The notes under the pieces: model-generated
What the model was told of the DNA's origin: nothing
What the model saw: the letters and a program-made list of their open reading frames with translations, nothing else
Database searches by the model: none
Origin: an uncultured Desulfovibrio sp.
GTDB taxonomy: Bacteria > Desulfobacterota > Desulfovibrionia > Desulfovibrionales > Desulfovibrionaceae
Assembly (NCBI GenBank): GCA_900546145.1
Contig: URBN01000041.1
Coordinates: forward strand, 1 to 15,179
Direction: 5' to 3'
Length of the DNA stretch: 15,179 bases
Shown here: piece by piece, positions 13,626 to 15,179 of the stretch
Layout of the letters: each line of letters starts with the position of its first letter
Position numbering within the stretch: the first letter of the stretch is position 1
Made by a program: the position numbers and the translations under genes

Positions 13626-14891
13626 ATGCATTTTGATCTTCGTTATGGCGACGGTACAGTCCCCCTCGATGTGGACGATCGCCGCGCCCCCCATGTCATA
13701 CATCTCAACGCGCTCCCTGTCCTGAAACACCCGCTGGAAGAAGCCCGCAGGGTGCTTGCCGCCCCGACGGGACACGCTCCCCTCGCTGAGGATCTCAGGT
13801 CAAAGAAGCCGGAAAAAATCGTCGTTGTCATTAACGACGAAACAAGGCCCACGCCCTATGAGGTCTTCTTCCCGGCCCTCCTTGAAGCCTTTGCCGCCGC
13901 GGGCGTGCGCGATGATCAGGTGACCTTCCTCATCGCCACAGGCACCCACAGGCTGCAGAGCGATGAACTCAACCGCAGGCTCTACGGCTCCGGGATGATC
14001 GACCGCTTCCGCTTCGTCTGCCACGTGTGCACTGACGACAGTTCTCTCGTGAGCCTCGGCAGACTGCCTTCCGGATACGAGTTCGTCCTGAACAGGCTGG
14101 CTGTCGAAGCCGATTACCTCATCACGCTCGGCGTCGTTTCTCCCCACTACTTTGCCGGCTATTCCGGCGGCCGCAAGTCCATCCTTCCCGGCATATGCGG
14201 GAAAAAGACGGTACAGGACAATCACGCCCGCATGGTCGAAATCCTCGACCATATGCCGCCCATCCGGGAGAACCCCATCAGCCTCGAAATGATTGAAGCC
14301 GCACGCAGAGTGGGCGTGAACTTCGTGTTCAACGCCGTCATGAACGCGGACAATCAGGTCGTCCGCCTCGTGGCCGGTGATCTGGTTGAGGCATGGTACG
14401 AGGCCGTGGATACGTCCTCCTCCATGTACGAGATTCCTTTCACCGATCCGGTGGACATCGCCGTGTCCAGCGCCTGCGGCTATCCGCGGGACGTCAACTG
14501 GTACCAGGCCCAGAAAGCGATTGACCACGCTGATAAAATCGTGAAGCCCGGCGGCACCATCATCGTCTGCGGCGAATGCCGCGACGGGTACGGCAATAAC
14601 GTCTTCGAAGAATGGATGAAGAAGAAGCTGCCTCCCGAAGAAGTCATGAGGGAAATCCGCGCGCACTTCGTCCTCGGCGGGCACAAGGCCTTTGCCTTCG
14701 CCAAGGTTGCCAGTGAAAAGAAACTCGTTCTCGTGTCTTCCATGAATGCTGAGGACACGGCCACCCTGTACGGTACAAAGGCCGCCTCGGTCCAGGAGGC
14801 TTTCGATCAGGCCGTTGCCGCCCACCCGGACGCTTCCATCGCCATCATGCCGGAAGGCGGACTCACCCTGCCCGTTCCCGTAAACGCCTGA
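13626..14891 (+). CDS. larA: LarA-family nickel-pincer-dependent alpha-hydroxyacid racemase/epimerase
   Basis: A 421-residue cytoplasmic enzyme of the LarA (lactate racemase, DUF2088) family, which swaps the configuration of alpha-hydroxyacids by hydride transfer to a nickel-pincer nucleotide. With the start at 13626 the key residues fall at the same numbers as I recall for Lactobacillus plantarum LarA: His108 (ATGTHR), His174 (SPHYFAGYSGGRK), Lys184 (cofactor lysine) and His200 (QDNH). TRP-P (73-77) and YQAQK (293-297) are also kept. The tryptophan near position 358 of the lactate enzyme corresponds to His353 (GGHKAF), hinting at another substrate such as a dicarboxylic hydroxyacid. TGAGG eight bases before this ATG supports the start; upstream in-frame starts fall inside the asparaginase gene. 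Cofactor-making larB, larC and larE are not in the window. It is the last gene of the operon. Confidence 0.9.
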   Translation: MHFDLRYGDGTVPLDVDDRRAPHVIHLNALPVLKHPLEEARRVLAAPTGHAPLAEDLRSKKPEKIVVVINDETRPTPYEVFFPALLEAFAAAGVRDDQVTFLIATGTHRLQSDELNRRLYGSGMIDRFRFVCHVCTDDSSLVSLGRLPSGYEFVLNRLAVEADYLITLGVVSPHYFAGYSGGRKSILPGICGKKTVQDNHARMVEILDHMPPIRENPISLEMIEAARRVGVNFVFNAVMNADNQVVRLVAGDLVEAWYEAVDTSSSMYEIPFTDPVDIAVSSACGYPRDVNWYQAQKAIDHADKIVKPGGTIIVCGECRDGYGNNVFEEWMKKKLPPEEVMREIRAHFVLGGHKAFAFAKVASEKKLVLVSSMNAEDTATLYGTKAASVQEAFDQAVAAHPDASIAIMPEGGLTLPVPVNA

Positions 14892-14970
14892 GCCTGAACC
14901 TTTCAGCGCCGGCAGCCCCTGTGCTTCCGGGAACTACATATTGCCAGCCGATTTAGCTGCTTCCACATAA

Positions 14971-15179
14971 TCATGCACCAGATGACGGTGCAGGGAAAGC
15001 CGCAGCACACAGCCCCCTGGGATATAGAACCAGGGGGCTGTTTTTTCCCTGCCCGGCGGCTGGCTCCCCTCTGACTGTGATATATCCGCTCACCAGAGCG
15101 CTTCCGGGATTGCCTTCTTCGTCTGTCATAATCACAGCCCCGGCCAGCTCGATGAACGGCGCCCTGAGTTTGATGCCTG
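14971..15179 (-). CDS. C-terminal end of an unidentified gene (runs off the right edge)
   Basis: The minus strand is open from the window edge to a TGA at 14973-14971. The reading GIKLRAPFIELAGAVIMTDE, then EGNPGSALVSGYITVRGEPA, looks like real beta-rich protein with host-like codons. No family is recognised. Its last 25 or so codons run through the hairpin that ends the LarA operon, which is unusual, so the true end may be earlier or the frame may be chance. Confidence 0.4.
   Translation of the reverse strand, partial: GIKLRAPFIELAGAVIMTDEEGNPGSALVSGYITVRGEPAAGQGKNSPLVLYPRGLCAAAFPAPSSGA
15009..15046 (+). terminator. Rho-independent terminator of the TRAP-asparaginase-LarA operon
   Basis: A perfect 12-pair stem (15009-15020 with 15030-15041), nine-base loop and a run of six T (15041-15046), 117 bases after the LarA stop. 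It is the only strong plus-strand terminator after the operon. Confidence 0.9.

Noticed and set aside
1..15179. CRISPR arrays, tRNA, rRNA, defence-system or phage genes
   Set aside because: No regularly spaced repeats, cloverleaf sequences or recognisable defence or phage proteins were seen.

Overview
The window joins two kinds of DNA. Bases 1 to about 3,510 are visibly AT-richer, with codon use and protein types typical of anaerobic Firmicutes. From about 3,540 onward the DNA is GC-rich, with codons ending mainly in G or C, strong AGGAG-type ribosome sites and a TRAP transporter. That half suggests an anaerobic gut Pseudomonadota (Sutterellaceae- or Desulfovibrionaceae-like). This placement is inference from style, not from a marker gene.

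Left block, all on the minus strand: a LysR regulator, a double-domain carboxymuconolactone decarboxylase (CMD)/AhpD-like protein, an SDR oxidoreductase, and a flavodoxin broken by a one-base homopolymer frameshift. The flavodoxin runs at its C-terminus into sequence resembling an IS21-family end at the window edge. On its other side the block abuts an IS30-family terminus and a frameshifted IS30 transposase remnant. It therefore looks like an acquired redox module bounded by insertion sequences and starting to decay.

Middle (about 3.8-9.2 kb) has low gene density and long gene-free spacers. It holds a possible small gene with a good ribosome site, a fold-type III PLP amino-acid decarboxylase, a convergent DEDDh-exonuclease-like protein that has lost its catalytic residues, a 56-aa stand-alone copy of the glycyl-radical tail of anaerobic ribonucleotide reductase (NrdD) with a strong terminator, and a small secreted protein of unknown function.

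Right part (9.5-15.0 kb) is a clean plus-strand operon: a candidate promoter and operator, TRAP binding protein (DctP), an intercistronic hairpin, small (DctQ, TTG start) and large (DctM) membrane subunits, a cytoplasmic asparaginase-family amidohydrolase, and a LarA-family nickel-pincer racemase with all nickel/cofactor residues. A perfect hairpin plus T-run terminator closes it. Together these look like an uptake and conversion route for a chiral, carboxylated and possibly amidated small molecule. The end of a minus-strand gene enters from the right edge.

The most interesting items are the TRAP-asparaginase-LarA operon, the orphan NrdD glycyl-radical mini-protein, and the catalytically dead exonuclease-fold protein.
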